A program made the position numbers and the translations under genes. Below are positions 5,361 through 5,956 of a stretch of DNA of 5,956 nucleotides, in pieces (position 1 is the first letter of the stretch; each line of letters opens with the position of its first letter). Under the pieces are notes generated by a model. That model was given only the letters and a program-made list of their open reading frames with translations, was not told the DNA's origin and searched no databases. The DNA is from Lentisphaeria bacterium (GTDB taxonomy: Bacteria > Verrucomicrobiota > Lentisphaeria > Victivallales > GWF2-50-93). The DNA lies in NCBI GenBank assembly GCA_020056205.1, contig JAGVIF010000059.1, positions 1-5,956 of the forward strand, read 5' to 3'.

Positions 5361-5956
5361 TTAGATGTTGATGGATCCGGAGAAAACTTTTTTTGCCGGA
5401 CCGTAAAGATGCATTTTTTTGATCTTCGTTAAAGTATCTCCTTTATCTTTGAAATCAACCGTTAAAATTTCCTTGGATTTAGTTTCAAGGCGGAGCGGGG
5501 CTCTGATATTCTTGAAGATTGCGAGGCATATTGCGGCGGCGCATGCGCCGCTGCCACAGGCTTCGGTTTCGTTCTCGACCCCTCTCTCGTAGGTTCTTAT
5601 TTTGACTATTTCTCTTTCTATTTGCACGAAATTCACATTTGTTCCTTCGGGGGCGAACAAAGGGTGAAATCTTATTTTTTTTCCGAGTTTATTGACATCC
5701 GTTTTTTCTATATTTTTGACCGGAATAATCAGATGCGGAACGCCGGTGGAACAGAAGAAAGATTTAATGCCGAGCACGGAAATTTTCTCCGGCATTTTTA
5801 AAATAGGAACATCTATTTTTATCGCGCCGTCTTTTTGGATTTCAGCGGACAAAAGCCCTGAGTTTGTTTTGAAAAAGAGTTTGTCCGCCCCTGTCAAATT
5901 ATGACAAAAAAGGCCTGCGCAACGAAGCCCGTTTCCGCAAAAAGCGGCTTTTCCTC
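5361..5956 (-). CDS. dapF: Diaminopimelate epimerase DapF (5' end cut by the window edge)
   Basis: DapF interconverts LL- and meso-DAP by a cofactor-independent two-cysteine mechanism; meso-DAP feeds lysine synthesis and peptidoglycan. The reading frame is open to the window edge, with 197 complete codons before TAA. The first catalytic cysteine lies in FCGNGLRC (encoded at 5919-5942) and the second in EACGSGACAAA (Cys codon at 5556-5558), preceded by the substrate-binding ERGVENET. The two cysteines sit in the two mirror-image halves of the DapF fold. A TTG at 5897 could be mistaken for a start, but it lies downstream of the first active-site motif and is internal. From the usual length of about 270-280 residues, roughly 70-80 N-terminal residues are missing. 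It heads, or sits within, an operon with dapA and gltX; any promoter is outside the window. Confidence 0.95.
   Translation of the reverse strand, partial: GKAAFCGNGLRCAGLFCHNLTGADKLFFKTNSGLLSAEIQKDGAIKIDVPILKMPEKISVLGIKSFFCSTGVPHLIIPVKNIEKTDVNKLGKKIRFHPLFAPEGTNVNFVQIEREIVKIRTYERGVENETEACGSGACAAAICLAIFKNIRAPLRLETKSKEILTVDFKDKGDTLTKIKKMHLYGPAKKVFSGSINI

Noticed and set aside
5692..5897. TTG at 5897 as the start of a short DapF
   Set aside because: The same frame continues upstream to the window edge and encodes the first active-site motif FCGNGLRC, so the gene is truncated by the window, not short.

Overview
The window carries four protein genes and one tRNA gene. They form two converging blocks of housekeeping function from a bacterium with a diaminopimelate (DAP) type of lysine and cell-wall pathway. 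I see no phage, transposase, CRISPR array, toxin or defence gene, and nothing that amounts to a new multi-gene system. The unusual content lies in the non-coding repeats and in the structure of the glutamyl-tRNA synthetase.

Left block, plus strand. Bases 1-265 are non-coding and hold a repeated 13-mer with hairpins, a decamer repeat and two small inverted repeats. A complete priA (primosomal helicase PriA, 266-2503) follows, closed by a strong intrinsic terminator that starts at its stop codon. A short spacer with promoter-like hexamers leads to tRNA-Val(GAC) with encoded CCA (2686-2762).

Junction. Three bases after the tRNA CCA begins a roughly 120-base element (2766-2886) with imperfect terminal inverted repeats and GC-rich internal hairpins. 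It ends inside the last codons of the converging gltX gene.

Right block, minus strand, transcribed from the right edge leftwards: dapF (5' end beyond the window), then dapA 22 bases later, then gltX, whose TTG start overlaps the dapA TGA stop as TTGA. Spacing and overlap suggest one operon. DapA makes the committed DAP-pathway intermediate and DapF makes meso-DAP for lysine and peptidoglycan. GltX charges tRNA-Glu. It has an insertion of about 100 residues where common bacterial GltX has its Cys-rich zinc region.

Organism. The meso-DAP genes, moderate GC and the GltX style (PYSKRDG signature, VIVRSDGTPVFHLANV segment, long insertion) remind me of PVC-related or candidate-phylum bacteria such as Omnitrophota, Lentisphaerota or Kiritimatiellota. 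This is a recollection-based inference with low to moderate confidence; a phylogeny of PriA and GltX would settle it.
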